Source of the DNA: Paenibacillus alkaliterrae
GTDB taxonomy: Bacteria > Bacillota > Bacilli > Paenibacillales > Paenibacillaceae
DNA: 64,000 nucleotides
Reading direction: 5' to 3'
NCBI RefSeq assembly: GCF_021532375.1
Contig: NZ_JAKGAP010000018.1
Location: 1-64,000, forward strand
Shown here: piece after piece, positions 35,239-42,637 of the stretch
Layout: each line of letters begins with the position of its first letter
Numbering within the stretch: the stretch's first letter is position 1
Position numbers and translations under genes: made by a program
The notes under the pieces: generated by a model
Seen by the model: the letters and a program-made list of their open reading frames with translations, nothing else
What the model was told of the DNA's origin: nothing
Database searches by the model: none

Positions 35239-35470
35239 GTTTGTTGAAAGAGAAGGGGCTGGCCCGAAGTCATCGAAGATGACCGAAGGCCAGTCCATTC
35301 GAACAGACCCGGCCAAAACCCGCCTCACCCGGCGCGCTATAGTGGAAATATCCAATTGTTGGGTGGCGATACTTATCTCCATGATTCGTATTTGGAGTCA
35401 GGAAAGCCGCTGTCCATCAGTTCAAGGCGTCGTGGGATCTAGCAGCAGCCAGAATAGGAGAGACAAGTTT

Positions 35471-36094
35471 ATGATTATTGATCTATCCCATGTTATACAG
35501 GACGGGATGCCGGTGTTTCCGGGCGACGAAGAGACCAACCTGAAACAATCCAGACATATTCGCAAGGATTATTATAACAATCATCAATTAAGCATTAATA
35601 TGCATGCTGGCACGCATATTGACGGGCCTATGCATCTAATAGACGTGCAGCGATATCTAAGCGATATTCCTCCGGATCAATTTATTGGAGATGGCTGCCT
35701 GCTTAACGTATACAAAGAGAAAACGATCGATTATAAAGAAGAGTATGAACAGCTCATTCAAGAGGGACAGATCGTCATTGTGTATACCGGTCATAGCGAG
35801 CTGTTCGGACAGCCGGAATATTTTACGGACTATCCTGTATTGACAAAGCGTTTCGCAGAGCTGCTCGTAAGGAAACGTGTGAAAATGATCGGTTTGGATT
35901 CCCCGTCGCCGGATAAGGCTCCTTATGAAATCCATAAATGTTTGTTTCAAAACCAGATTCTCATCATCGAAAACTTAACCCATGTAAACAAATTGCTGGA
36001 CGCAGGCGCGTTTGAAATCATAGCGCTGCCTCTCCATATAAGAGCGGATTCTTCGATTGCCCGCGTCATCGCGCGGGTCCTTGTTACGCTCTAG
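35471..36094 (+). CDS. cyclase-family (kynurenine formamidase-like) hydrolase
   Basis: A 207-residue member of the cyclase family. The metal-binding motif HAGTHIDGPMH (H-x-G-T-H-x-D-x-P-x-H) is intact, and DLSHVIQDGMPVFPGD is the usual N-terminus. The start is ATG 35471, 10 bases after AGGAG; the longer in-frame version from 35207 overlaps the previous gene and lacks family sequence. Family members hydrolyse N-formylkynurenine or other amides and lactones. No tryptophan-catabolism gene is near, so lactone hydrolysis in sugar metabolism is an alternative. The 232 bp upstream hold a GGGCTGGCC/GGCCAGTCC hairpin without T-run. Confidence 0.8.
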   Translation: MIIDLSHVIQDGMPVFPGDEETNLKQSRHIRKDYYNNHQLSINMHAGTHIDGPMHLIDVQRYLSDIPPDQFIGDGCLLNVYKEKTIDYKEEYEQLIQEGQIVIVYTGHSELFGQPEYFTDYPVLTKRFAELLVRKRVKMIGLDSPSPDKAPYEIHKCLFQNQILIIENLTHVNKLLDAGAFEIIALPLHIRADSSIARVIARVLVTL

Positions 36095-36117
36095 GGGAAA
36101 ATAGCTTCGTTATTCCG

Positions 36118-36372
36118 CAGTTTTGGGTGAGCCTGTTGAAGGACCGGCGATGCACAATAGAGCTAATTTCTAGCCCTAAAATTGCAATTATGGTTAGTTT
36201 GGAGGAAATAGAGCTTGTTTTTAGCTCTATTTCAGATCCGTGCTGTGTTTGAGCTATGTTTGATGCCGGAGGGTGCACAATAAAGCTAATTTCTAGCTCT
36301 AAATTTGCAATTTTGGTTAGCTTGGAGGAAATAGAGCTAGTTTTTAGCTCTATTTCAGATCCGTGGGGTGTT
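36118..36372 (+). repeat. dispersed 250-bp repeat, copy 1 (two 123-bp half-units)
   Basis: Two tandem half-units 123 bp apart (from about 36151 and 36274). Each contains two hairpins built on AGAGCTA/TAGCTCT; the stronger has 11-bp arms AAATAGAGCTA and TAGCTCTATTT. The leading sequence (GGGTGAGCCTGTTGAAGGAC) and both half-units recur at 54985-55232 in the same orientation. Confidence 0.85.
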
Positions 36373-36424
36373 TCCTCCTGCGAAGTGTTCACCGCTTTTT
36401 ACAATTATTTATGAAACATCACTT

Positions 36425-37045
36425 TCATTGTCCTGTTGTCGAAATGTGGATCCAATCATTTTTTTTATTCAGCTTGGATGGATAGCAATCGAAATATTCT
36501 ACGAACAATTTCGTGAAATGGCGTGAGCCGAAATAGCCCACATTCTCAGCGACTTGCTGGACTTTAATCGTCGGATTTTTAAGGAGTAGTTCTTTAGCGT
36601 TCAACATCCGGGTTTCCGTTAGAAATTTCACAAAGGTGATGCCGTGTTTTTTATGAAAAAGCGAACTAAAATAATTCGGAGTAACACGAAATTCACTGGC
36701 AATTTGGCCTATACCGATATCATTCATATAATTTTCATTCACATAACGGATCACTTGTTGAATCCAATCTCCTTGCAGGCGGTCTTCGCTAGTGCTCTCC
36801 GTCAATAGTTTCTCTCCGTGGCTAAGTAAAGCCTCCATCCACTCCTTCGGGCTCGAGCCGGTATTTAAGGTAAAGTTGATAGCCCCTTTCAGATAGCTGG
36901 AAACAGCCCGAATGATATCCTGATCCAGCTTACTTTCTGTGAACGCTTTCTTGAATAACGCATGTTCTTTTTTGCCCAAGTTGACAAGCTGCGCCCAAGA
37001 AGAGCAAAATAAAACAAATACGTAAACGAAAAGAGGCGTTGCTTG
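36425..37045 (-). pseudogene. truncated YesN-type response regulator (AraC end only)
   Basis: The frame keeps the middle-to-C-terminal part of a YesN regulator: VNLGKKEHALFKKAF, then WIQQVIRYVNENYMNDIGIGQIASEF and the second helix-turn-helix VQQVAENVGYFGSRHFTKLF. The receiver domain with its phospho-acceptor Asp is absent. The 5' end runs into the start of the oppositely transcribed egsA gene, and no ribosome binding site is seen. The break falls near 36980. A functional stand-alone AraC protein is unlikely but cannot be excluded. Confidence 0.65.
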
Positions 37046-38205
37046 TGACGGCATTGGTAGATAGAGTTAAGGAGCTGGCTGTAGGATTTGATGATGAGAC
37101 GCTAAAATCGATTGAAATTGATCCCCTTATCATTGAGGCGGGTGCGATACATAAGGTTTCACCATATTTGAAGAAGAAAGGCTATAAGAGAGTAATCGTT
37201 GCTGCGGATGCCATTACGTACGATATAGCAGGCAAAACGTTAGAGGAAGAGTTCGCAGCGCTTGGCATCTCCGCGCAAGTGACGCTTATCAAGCCGGATC
37301 GTCAGGGCGATGTCATTGCGGACGAAGCGTCGATCGTACAGCTGCTGCTTGATATTCAGCTGCGGGATGCAGAGGTCGTAATTGCTGCCGGCTCGGGCAC
37401 GATTCATGATATTTCCAGATACGCAGCCTATACGGCACGCATCCCGTTTGTATCCGTTCCGACCGCGCCATCCGTTGACGGCTTTAATTCTAAAGGCGCG
37501 CCTATTATTATTCGCGGAGAGAAGAAGACGATCGCGGCTATTGGGCCGGATGCTATTTTTGCAGATTTGGATGTGCTTGCAGCTGCGCCGGCTAGAATGG
37601 TAGCTGCAGGCTTCGGCGACATGCTCGGCAAATTTACCTCCTTGCTGGATTGGAGCTTTGGTGCCGCAGAGGGCGGGGAGCCCTATTCGGAAGAGGTCGC
37701 GGAAATAACGCGAATCGCGTTAAACAAATGCATCGAGCATGTTGAGCTGATTGCGGATCGAGATCCGGAGGGCATCCGTATATTAATAGAGGCGTTAATA
37801 GAGTCGGGCCTGGCCATGCTGCTGTTCGGTCAATCCCATTCGGCATCTGGCTCGGAGCATCACTTATCGCATTTTTGGGAGATGGAATATATTCGTCTCG
37901 GCAAAAGACAGCTGCTGCACGGCGCCAAGGTCGGAGTAGCCTGCGCGGAAATTTCCAAGCTCTATCATCGGCTTGCCGATGAGGCAGAAGGCCTTGCGTT
38001 TGCGGCTAATCCGGAGAAGGTGCGCGAAACGATTGCGTCGCTTCCGAGCGAAAAGCAAATTCGCGAGTGGCTCCGCCAGGTCGGCGGGCCTTCCACGACA
38101 GAGCAATTAGGCGTAGATGCGGAGCTTCTGATGCGGAGCCTGCAAGAAGCTCATCATGTGAGGCCGAACCGCTTCACGCTGCTTCGTGCTCATATGAATC
38201 GCTAA
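37045..38205 (+). CDS. egsA: sn-glycerol-1-phosphate dehydrogenase
   Basis: A 386-residue NAD(P)-dependent dehydrogenase of the EgsA/AraM family, which reduces DHAP to sn-glycerol 1-phosphate. Nucleotide-binding AAGSGTIHDI, the substrate phrase FVSVPTAPSVDGFNSKGAP and metal ligands in AAGFGDMLGKF, SGSEHHLSHFWE and LLHGAKVG are all present. The start is GTG 37045, eight bases after AAGAGG; TTG 37039 is too close. It is paired with a metallophosphoesterase 30 bases downstream. DHAP from rhamnose or fucose breakdown could feed it. Confidence 0.88.
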   Translation: MTALVDRVKELAVGFDDETLKSIEIDPLIIEAGAIHKVSPYLKKKGYKRVIVAADAITYDIAGKTLEEEFAALGISAQVTLIKPDRQGDVIADEASIVQLLLDIQLRDAEVVIAAGSGTIHDISRYAAYTARIPFVSVPTAPSVDGFNSKGAPIIIRGEKKTIAAIGPDAIFADLDVLAAAPARMVAAGFGDMLGKFTSLLDWSFGAAEGGEPYSEEVAEITRIALNKCIEHVELIADRDPEGIRILIEALIESGLAMLLFGQSHSASGSEHHLSHFWEMEYIRLGKRQLLHGAKVGVACAEISKLYHRLADEAEGLAFAANPEKVRETIASLPSEKQIREWLRQVGGPSTTEQLGVDAELLMRSLQEAHHVRPNRFTLLRAHMNR

Positions 38206-38235
38206 GCCAACCTGAAGAACAAGGGGATGCCGACA

Positions 38236-39228
38236 ATGAACAGGCAATTGAAATTTCGTGACGACGGTACGTTCGTCATCGTGCAATTTTCCGATGTGGA
38301 ATTTCTCGATGAATTTGATTACGACCCGGAAACACCGAAGTATGACGCGGAGACGAGAGCGCTTATGGAACGGATCATTGAAGCGGAAAATCCCGATCTC
38401 ATTGTGTTTGCCGGCGACGTGATCGCGAGCAACCGGGCGAGAGATCCGATTCATTCGTTCCGTCATGCGGTAGCTGCGGCAGAACAAAGCCGTATTCCAT
38501 GGGCGGCCGTATTCGGCAATCACGACTCGGAAGGCGAAGTGCCGAGAAAGACGATGCATGAGCTGCAACTGCAACATGAATATTGCGTGGCAAAACCGGA
38601 TCCGGAGGGCGTTAACGGAGCAGGGAACTTTTTATTGACCGTGGCGGACAAACACAATAACGCGGCAGCCGCTCTTTATTTTTTGGATAGCGGCGATTAC
38701 TCCCCGATCGGGCATCGGGTCGGCGGTTATGATTGGATTCGCAGAAATCAAATCGAATGGTACGTCGGAGCGTCGCGAGAGCTGACAAAGGGAAATGGTG
38801 ACCAGCCGCTGCCGGCACTCGCCTTCTTCCATATTCCGGTACCGGAGTACAATGACGTATGGGATTTTCACATCTGCTACGGACATCGCCATGATTCCTG
38901 CTGTTCCTCTCCTGTGATTAATTCGGGTATGTTTGCGGCAATGGTGGAGATGGGCGATGTAATGGGGACGTTTGTCGGTCACGACCATGGCAACGATTTT
39001 TGGGGAACGCTTCATGGTATCCGTCTTTGCTACGGACGTTCGACGAGATATGTAAGCTTCGTAGACGGTGTGCGCAACGACCTGCTGCCGACGGGGGCGA
39101 GAGTCATTCGATTGAAAGAGGGGGAGCGTCAGTTCGATTCGTGGATCCGCCAGAATGACGGGACAGTGGTTCACGAGCAACCGGAGCATCTGCCCGAAGG
39201 ATCCGGTCCTGCGGCTCGCTCGGATTAG
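38236..39228 (+). CDS. metallophosphoesterase (calcineurin-like)
   Basis: A 330-residue cytoplasmic phosphoesterase. Motifs in order: QFSDVEF (16-23), FAGDVI, FGNHDSE, AFFHIP and FVGHDHGND. The first motif is normally D-x-H; here the His is replaced by Glu22, so the two-metal site may be altered. ATG 38236 fits AAGGGG better than ATG 38227. It is co-transcribed with egsA, which suggests a phosphorylated polyol or glycerophosphate substrate. The C-terminal 25 residues look disordered. Confidence 0.82.
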   Translation: MNRQLKFRDDGTFVIVQFSDVEFLDEFDYDPETPKYDAETRALMERIIEAENPDLIVFAGDVIASNRARDPIHSFRHAVAAAEQSRIPWAAVFGNHDSEGEVPRKTMHELQLQHEYCVAKPDPEGVNGAGNFLLTVADKHNNAAAALYFLDSGDYSPIGHRVGGYDWIRRNQIEWYVGASRELTKGNGDQPLPALAFFHIPVPEYNDVWDFHICYGHRHDSCCSSPVINSGMFAAMVEMGDVMGTFVGHDHGNDFWGTLHGIRLCYGRSTRYVSFVDGVRNDLLPTGARVIRLKEGERQFDSWIRQNDGTVVHEQPEHLPEGSGPAARSD

Positions 39229-39292
39229 TACCCCAAGGATGAGACTCAGTATGAACCGGCAACCATGTGAAGCCCGGCGATACGGCAGGGTA

Positions 39293-39330
39293 GGGATGCA
39301 CCGCTCGATAAGAATCGAGCGGTGCATCCC
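39293..39330. terminator. 17-bp hairpin between convergent genes
   Basis: GGGATGCACCGCTCGAT (39293-39309) and its exact complement (39314-39330) around an AAGA loop. It separates the metallophosphoesterase from the leftward aldo/keto reductase. T-runs are weak on both sides. Confidence 0.7.
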
Positions 39331-39355
39331 CGCCAGCTCCGCTTTTTTGGATATC

Positions 39356-40183
39356 CTAAAAATTAAAGTTGTCCGGATCCGGCCCGAAGCGCTGATTGCG
39401 GTTAAGAGCACTGATTTGCGCGACTTCTTCCGGCGTTAACGCGAAGTCGAAGATATCCGCGTTTTCCTTTAAACGAAGAGGATTAGTCGATTTTGGAATC
39501 GTAACGACCTCGTTCTGCAAATCCCAGCGAAGCACGACTTGAGCCGGAGATTTGCCATATTTGGCACCAATTTCTGCGAGCAGGCTATGGTCAAGGTTGC
39601 CTTGCATAAGCGGACTCCATGCCATTAGCTGGATTCGGCTGCTCTTGGTGAATGCATGAAGCTCCTGCTGCGTGAGCAGCGGATGGTATTCCACCTGATT
39701 GACCATCGGCACGAACTCTCCTGCTTGGATTATGTCCTGCAAATGATGAATTTGGAAGTTGCTTACGCCGATGGCCCGTACGTAGCCGTCTTTGTACAGC
39801 TTTTCGAGTGCGCGCCATGTGTCCGTATATTTACCTTTGACAGGCCAGTGAATAAGAAGCAAATCGACGACGTCGACACCCAGCTTCCGTCTGCTTTCCT
39901 CGAATGCGGCCAGCGAGGATTCATAGCCTTGATTCGCATTCCAAATTTTCGTAGTCACGAAAATGTCATCGCGGGCGATACCGCTGTTCCGGATGCCCGC
40001 GCCTACGCCTTCCTCGTTGTTGTACGCTGCGGCTGTATCAATGCTTCTATAGCCGGCTTCAATAGCAGCGGCAACCGTTCTCTCCGCTTCACCGTCATCC
40101 TTCACTTTCCATACGCCCAGACCGAGCCAAGGCATTTGCACTCCGTTGCTTAATGTGGTGGATTCTGTCCGCGCATTCGTCAT
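39356..40183 (-). CDS. aldo/keto reductase
   Basis: A 275-residue NADPH-dependent reductase of the AKR5-like group (2,5-diketogluconate reductase/glyoxal reductase type). The catalytic tetrad is complete: Asp49, Tyr54, Lys79 and His112 (LIHWP). GVSNF and [13 protein letters not shown] mark the cofactor site. GGGAGG precedes the ATG. It lies 17 bases after an iron alcohol dehydrogenase on the same strand. Reduction of lactaldehyde or methylglyoxal from deoxysugar breakdown is a reasonable inference. It is the intact relative of the deleted gene at 22320. Confidence 0.88.
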   Translation of the reverse strand: MTNARTESTTLSNGVQMPWLGLGVWKVKDDGEAERTVAAAIEAGYRSIDTAAAYNNEEGVGAGIRNSGIARDDIFVTTKIWNANQGYESSLAAFEESRRKLGVDVVDLLLIHWPVKGKYTDTWRALEKLYKDGYVRAIGVSNFQIHHLQDIIQAGEFVPMVNQVEYHPLLTQQELHAFTKSSRIQLMAWSPLMQGNLDHSLLAEIGAKYGKSPAQVVLRWDLQNEVVTIPKSTNPLRLKENADIFDFALTPEEVAQISALNRNQRFGPDPDNFNF

Positions 40184-40200
40184 TTATTAATAACCTCCCG

Positions 40201-41367
40201 TTAAAGTGATAATTCTAAAATGGCTTTAACATCCTGTTTCTCTAAACGCTTGAACGAACCGATAGCTCCGTACCGAACGGCTTCCTCAGCCATACGGTCC
40301 AGCTTGTCGCTTCCGATCTCGAAGTCGGCTAGACGGGACTCGGCACCGATTCGCGTGAAGAAATCCCGTGTCGCTTGAATGCCTTCAAGAGCAATGTCTT
40401 TGTCCGATTTGCCTTCCGGATTTACGCCCCATATGCGAGTCGCATATTGTACAAAGCGATCGATTCGCTCCTCGTGCACGTATTTCATCCAATTCGGGAA
40501 AATAACCGCAAGCCCGGCACCGTGCGGAATATCGTAAATAGCACTCACTTCATGCTCAATGCCGTGCGAAGCCCAATCATTCGCCATGCCGGCGCTAATA
40601 AGCCCGCCGTTAAGCGCCATCGTTCCGCACCACATCAGGTTGGCTCTAGCGGCTGCATCCTCCGGGTTTTCGAGCGCGATCTCAACATTCTCAATAACCG
40701 TCTGCAGGATGGATTCGCAGAAGCGCTCCTGCAGCGGCGTGTTCTCGGTTAAGCTGAAGTATTGCTCGAATACGTGAGACATAATGTCGACTGCGCCATT
40801 AACCGTATGATTGCGGGGCACTGTATAAGTAAGAGTAGGATCGAGAATCGAAAACTTGGGATAGGTATGAGGGCTGCCGAAGGCGCGCTTCAGGTTTTCC
40901 TCCCAGTTCGTCACGACGGAGGAACCGTTCATTTCGGACCCCGTTGCGGCTAGCGTAAGTATCGTACCGATCGGAAGTGCTTTCCCGATTACCGCTTTCC
41001 CCGTGAAGAAATCCCAAACATCGCCTTCGTAGAGGACGCCGGCGGCAATCGCTTTGGATGCGTCGATGACGCTTCCTCCGCCAACGGCTAGTATGAAGTC
41101 AACCCCTTGCTTGCGGCATATGTCTATCCCTTTGTTTACAGTGGATAGGCGCGGATTAGGCTCAATGTTGGGCAGCTCGTGAACGGTGAGTCCGGCATGA
41201 TTCAATAGCGAGATCGTTTTGTCGTACAAGCCCGTTTTCTTTATGCTGCCTGACCCGTAAACGAGTAAAATTGTTTTGCCGTTCTGCGAGGCTAGTTGAC
41301 CAACCTGGTCGGCGGATCCTTCGCCAAACACGATATGAGTCGGGTTTACGAACTGAAATGAGTTCAT
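40201..41367 (-). CDS. iron-containing alcohol dehydrogenase (YugJ/BdhA type)
   Basis: A 388-residue group III alcohol dehydrogenase. NAD(P) site GGGSVIDASK; metal ligands Asp and His in AVDIMSHVFEQYF and His in HGIEHEVSAIYDIPHG. GGAGG precedes ATG 41367. It is first of a leftward pair with the aldo/keto reductase and divergent from an ArsR-like regulator over a region with repeated TAACTA boxes. Next to the rhamnose operon, lactaldehyde reduction to 1,2-propanediol is a plausible role (as FucO does in enterics), but other aldehydes are possible. Confidence 0.87.
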   Translation of the reverse strand: MNSFQFVNPTHIVFGEGSADQVGQLASQNGKTILLVYGSGSIKKTGLYDKTISLLNHAGLTVHELPNIEPNPRLSTVNKGIDICRKQGVDFILAVGGGSVIDASKAIAAGVLYEGDVWDFFTGKAVIGKALPIGTILTLAATGSEMNGSSVVTNWEENLKRAFGSPHTYPKFSILDPTLTYTVPRNHTVNGAVDIMSHVFEQYFSLTENTPLQERFCESILQTVIENVEIALENPEDAAARANLMWCGTMALNGGLISAGMANDWASHGIEHEVSAIYDIPHGAGLAVIFPNWMKYVHEERIDRFVQYATRIWGVNPEGKSDKDIALEGIQATRDFFTRIGAESRLADFEIGSDKLDRMAEEAVRYGAIGSFKRLEKQDVKAILELSL

Positions 41368-41392
41368 GCTTTACCTCCTGCGATAATTTAGA

Positions 41393-41516
41393 TAACTAAA
41401 AAAGTAACTAAATATCTTTTTAGTTATGTATACGTCGTTTATTTTAGTTAAAACGGACTGACATGTCAAGATGATCCAAAACAAAGATTGAAACGTTAAC
41501 TTTTTAGTTATATAAT
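41393..41516. promoter_or_regulatory. TAACTA-box array and promoter of the ArsR-like gene
   Basis: TAACTA occurs at 41393 and 41405 and its complement TAGTTA at 41421, 41445 and 41505, in an A/T-rich divergent region. A promoter TTGAAA (41488-41493), 17 bp, TATAAT (41511-41516) drives 41559; the last box abuts its -10. These boxes are the likely binding sites of the ArsR-like protein. Confidence 0.6.
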
Positions 41517-41558
41517 GAGTGGACAAAAAAAGATGGAAAACTAGAAGGGGAAGCAGAA

Positions 41559-42464
41559 ATGGAAATTGAGGTAAGCAGCCGGAATATGAAGTTTCTCGAA
41601 TGCTTCTCGTCACATACCCGGGTTAAGATGATTGAATTACTGAACGTTCAACCGATGAATATTAAGAGCCTATCCGAGGCGCTAGACATAAAGTCTCCCA
41701 TTGTAACGAGGCATATACATATGCTGGAGGAAGCGGGTATCGTGCGCTGCGAGAGCGTTGCGGGCAAACGGGGGATGCAGAAGATTTGTCATTTGCAGCT
41801 TACGCACGCGATGCTTTTATTTAAAGGGGCGCCAGCCGCAGATGAAACGAAAAGGTATTTTGTTTCTCTTCCGGTGGGGCACTACTCTTCCTATCAAATT
41901 AAACCGACCTGCGGGCTTGCGTCTGATACGCAAATGATCGGAATGTGCGACGATCCGCGGTATTTCGCCGACCCCGAGCATGTTGGCGCAAGGGTGCTGT
42001 GGTTCGGATCAGGTTTTGTGGAATATCGGATACCTAATTATATGGTCAATAACGAAGTGCCGGAATCGCTGGAGATTTCCTTGGAAATTTGCTCGGAGAC
42101 ACCTTGCTCCGTTAATCATTTACCGTCGGACATTGCGTTCATGCTTAACGGTGTGGGGATTGGTACGTGGACTTATCCGGGGGACTTCGGAAGCATGCGC
42201 GGGCTATATACACCGGAATGGTGGCACAAAAACATTCAGCACGGGCTGATCAAGACGATACGCGTCAATCGTCAAGGCTCCTTTATTGACGGCATTCAAG
42301 TTTCAGACATTACGATCGACCGGCTTATGCTGGCTTATGACAAAGAAATTTTGTTCCGCATTTCGTGCAGCGCTGCTGCCAAAAACTGCGGCGGCGTTAC
42401 GCTGTTCGGCAAAGGCTTCGGGAACTACAATCAGGATATTGAAGTCACGCTTCGTTGTGAATAG
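41559..42464 (+). CDS. ArsR-like HTH regulator with large C-terminal sensor domain
   Basis: A 301-residue protein. Residues 1-85 are a winged helix of ArsR type (HTRVKMIELLNVQPMNIKSLSEAL, SPIVTRHIHMLEEAGIV). The 215-residue C-terminal part is mostly beta, with SLEISLEICSE, FMLNGVGIGTWTYPGDFG and DRLMLAYDKEILFRIS; it looks like a ligand-binding domain and is conserved in sugar-locus regulators. It is not a metal sensor by length. It is divergent from the alcohol dehydrogenase and upstream of the rhamnose operon, so control of one or both is likely. Confidence 0.75.
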   Translation: MEIEVSSRNMKFLECFSSHTRVKMIELLNVQPMNIKSLSEALDIKSPIVTRHIHMLEEAGIVRCESVAGKRGMQKICHLQLTHAMLLFKGAPAADETKRYFVSLPVGHYSSYQIKPTCGLASDTQMIGMCDDPRYFADPEHVGARVLWFGSGFVEYRIPNYMVNNEVPESLEISLEICSETPCSVNHLPSDIAFMLNGVGIGTWTYPGDFGSMRGLYTPEWWHKNIQHGLIKTIRVNRQGSFIDGIQVSDITIDRLMLAYDKEILFRISCSAAAKNCGGVTLFGKGFGNYNQDIEVTLRCE

Positions 42465-42524
42465 ACGGGGTTTGCAAGGAGAGGCCGGAATCGCATGAGC
42501 GATTCGACGGCCTTTTTTTGTTTC

Positions 42525-42620
42525 TGTTTATTTTTTGAAACAAATATCCGTTTTTGTTTGAAATGCATATATTCAAAAATAAACAAATATGATATGATCA
42601 ATTCAAACAAATACAAACAT
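42525..42620 (+). promoter_or_regulatory. rhamnose operon control region with TTTGTTTG-type boxes
   Basis: Dense copies of TGTTT/AAACA words flank a TTTGAA...TTCAAA inverted repeat (42557-42577), with further CAAACAAA-like boxes at about 42580 and 42603. TATGAT at 42588 or 42593 is the likely -10. The pattern suits the DeoR-family regulator encoded at the end of the operon (inference). Confidence 0.5.
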
Positions 42621-42637
42621 CATTCGGAGGTATATCC

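Noticed and set aside
35240-35300. hairpin GGGCTGGCC/GGCCAGTCC as terminator or T-box
   Set aside because: No T-run, and no T-box sequence or specifier pattern was found.
35207-35470. N-terminal extension of the cyclase gene
   Set aside because: No family similarity, overlaps the dehydrogenase stop, while ATG 35471 has AGGAG and the usual DLSH start.
36118-36372. CRISPR-like arrangement of repeated segments
   Set aside because: Only two units, 123-bp period with both parts conserved, no spacers and no cas genes.
36084-36392. 102-codon minus-strand frame with ELKTSSISSKLT repeats
   Set aside because: It is the translation of the dispersed repeat; the second copy gives the same peptide.
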